Assembly (NCBI GenBank): GCA_016789485.1
Contig: JAEURE010000029.1
Location: 1-16,519, forward strand
Length of the DNA: 16,519 nt
Direction of reading: 5' to 3'
From: Anaerolineales bacterium
GTDB taxonomy: Bacteria > Chloroflexota > Anaerolineae > Anaerolineales > Villigracilaceae
The notes below the pieces were generated by a model, which ran no database searches, was not told the origin of the DNA, and worked only from the letters and a program-made list of their open reading frames with translations. This document shows, in pieces, positions 15,948-16,519 of the stretch; the stretch's first letter is position 1; every line of letters begins with the position of its first letter. The position numbers and the translations under genes are program-made.

Positions 15948-16519
15948 AACCCAATAACATCGTCATTCGTTTGGCGCTCCTTATCATTCCACTGGCACTC
16001 CTCGCCGCGGGCGCAGGCGTCATCTGGCAAGGGACGGGCGAGCCATATCCGTTCGAGACCTTGCGCGGCGAAACGGTCATGATCCGTGGTCACGGTCTGT
16101 ACCGCTTCGATACGGTTAGTTCCTCCTCACAAGAAGTAGGGCAAGATATCGTCACACTCCTCATAGGGATACCGCTTCTCATCACGGGCATTCTCCTCAC
16201 GCGCAAGGGGAGTTTGCGCGGTCAACTTTTGCTCACAGGCGTGCTTGGATATTTTCTTTACACGTACGCGTCGATGTGTTTTCTCACCGCGTTCAATCCG
16301 TTCTTCCTGGTTTACGTTGCGCTGTTCTCGTTGAGTTTGTTCGGTTTTATTCTTTCCATGAAAAATCTGGATGTGGATGAAGTCGCGAGCCATATTCAAG
16401 ATGGATTTCCACGCCGCGCTATCGCCACGTATTTCATCATTGTTGCGGTCTTTCTCACCCTTGCCTGGCTCGGATTAGTCGCCTCTCCCTCGCTGACGTG
16501 GACTCCGCCAAACGGACTC
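15944..16519 (+). CDS. Polytopic membrane protein, paralogue B (C-terminus cut by window edge)
   Basis: The frame is open from the ATG at 15944 to the window end, giving 192 residues so far. The N-terminus (MKPNNIVIRLALLIIPLALL) is span 1. The motif RGETVMIRGHGLYRFDT sits at 41-57 and TRKGSLRG at 86-93, the same residue numbers as in the protein at 14608, and the shared FLVYVALFS segment is in span 4. This is the paralogue of that protein and belongs to the same unrecognised family. One more span (161-181) is visible before the edge; about 100 residues are probably missing if lengths match. The start overlaps the stop of the 127-residue membrane protein gene. Confidence 0.85.
   Translation, partial: MKPNNIVIRLALLIIPLALLAAGAGVIWQGTGEPYPFETLRGETVMIRGHGLYRFDTVSSSSQEVGQDIVTLLIGIPLLITGILLTRKGSLRGQLLLTGVLGYFLYTYASMCFLTAFNPFFLVYVALFSLSLFGFILSMKNLDVDEVASHIQDGFPRRAIATYFIIVAVFLTLAWLGLVASPSLTWTPPNGL

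Overview
The window looks like a chromosomal segment of a Chloroflexota bacterium, most likely Anaerolineae-like. The main evidence is the HisKA_3 histidine kinase core (RDLHDAVTQTLFSASLIAE, then a LTRGALAEMRTLLLELRP stretch), which is very typical of that group. The mid-range base composition and the clear Shine-Dalgarno sites agree with this. The phylum call is an inference from recalled family patterns, not from a search.

Region 1 (about 1-8630, minus strand) is one sugar-uptake and catabolism operon, read from right to left. The order is: LacI-type repressor, CUT1-type sugar-binding lipoprotein, two ABC permeases, GH1 beta-glucosidase, GNAT acetyltransferase, ROK sugar kinase of the zinc-containing fructokinase type, Gfo/Idh/MocA dehydrogenase, and the first 20 codons of a GH4 6-phospho-beta-glucosidase-like gene that runs off the left edge. 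Several genes are tightly coupled (ATGA overlaps at 1056-1059 and 58-61; gaps of 4-6 nt). A good sigma-70-like promoter (8600-8627) is followed at its start site by a 29-bp perfect inverted repeat made of two LacI-family operators. A strong hairpin (6096-6133) after the binding-protein gene probably sets unequal expression inside the operon. No ABC ATPase gene is present, so a shared one elsewhere is presumably used.

Region 2 (8640-13637, plus strand, divergent) is a two-component system. A 1422-residue sensor kinase has a signal peptide, 14 Reg_prop propeller blades (two seven-bladed propellers), a Y_Y_Y domain, one membrane span, two PAS domains, HisKA_3 and an ATPase domain. It is followed at once by a NarL/LuxR-type response regulator. 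The extracytoplasmic half has the layout of the glycan-sensing hybrid two-component systems of Bacteroidetes, but the output is a separate NarL-type regulator. Its divergent position suggests it may sense the sugar handled by region 1.

Region 3 (13638-16519, plus strand) starts with a 108-nt gap containing two hairpins, the second of which encloses the ribosome-binding site of the next gene. It continues with a stand-alone receiver protein, a CopD-like four-span membrane protein, and three further membrane proteins. Two of these (14608-15483 and 15944-16519, the latter cut by the edge) are clear paralogues that align without gaps. I do not recognise this family, and it is the least explained part of the window. 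No RNA genes, CRISPR arrays, transposases or phage genes were seen, and no stretch over 300 nt lacks a gene.
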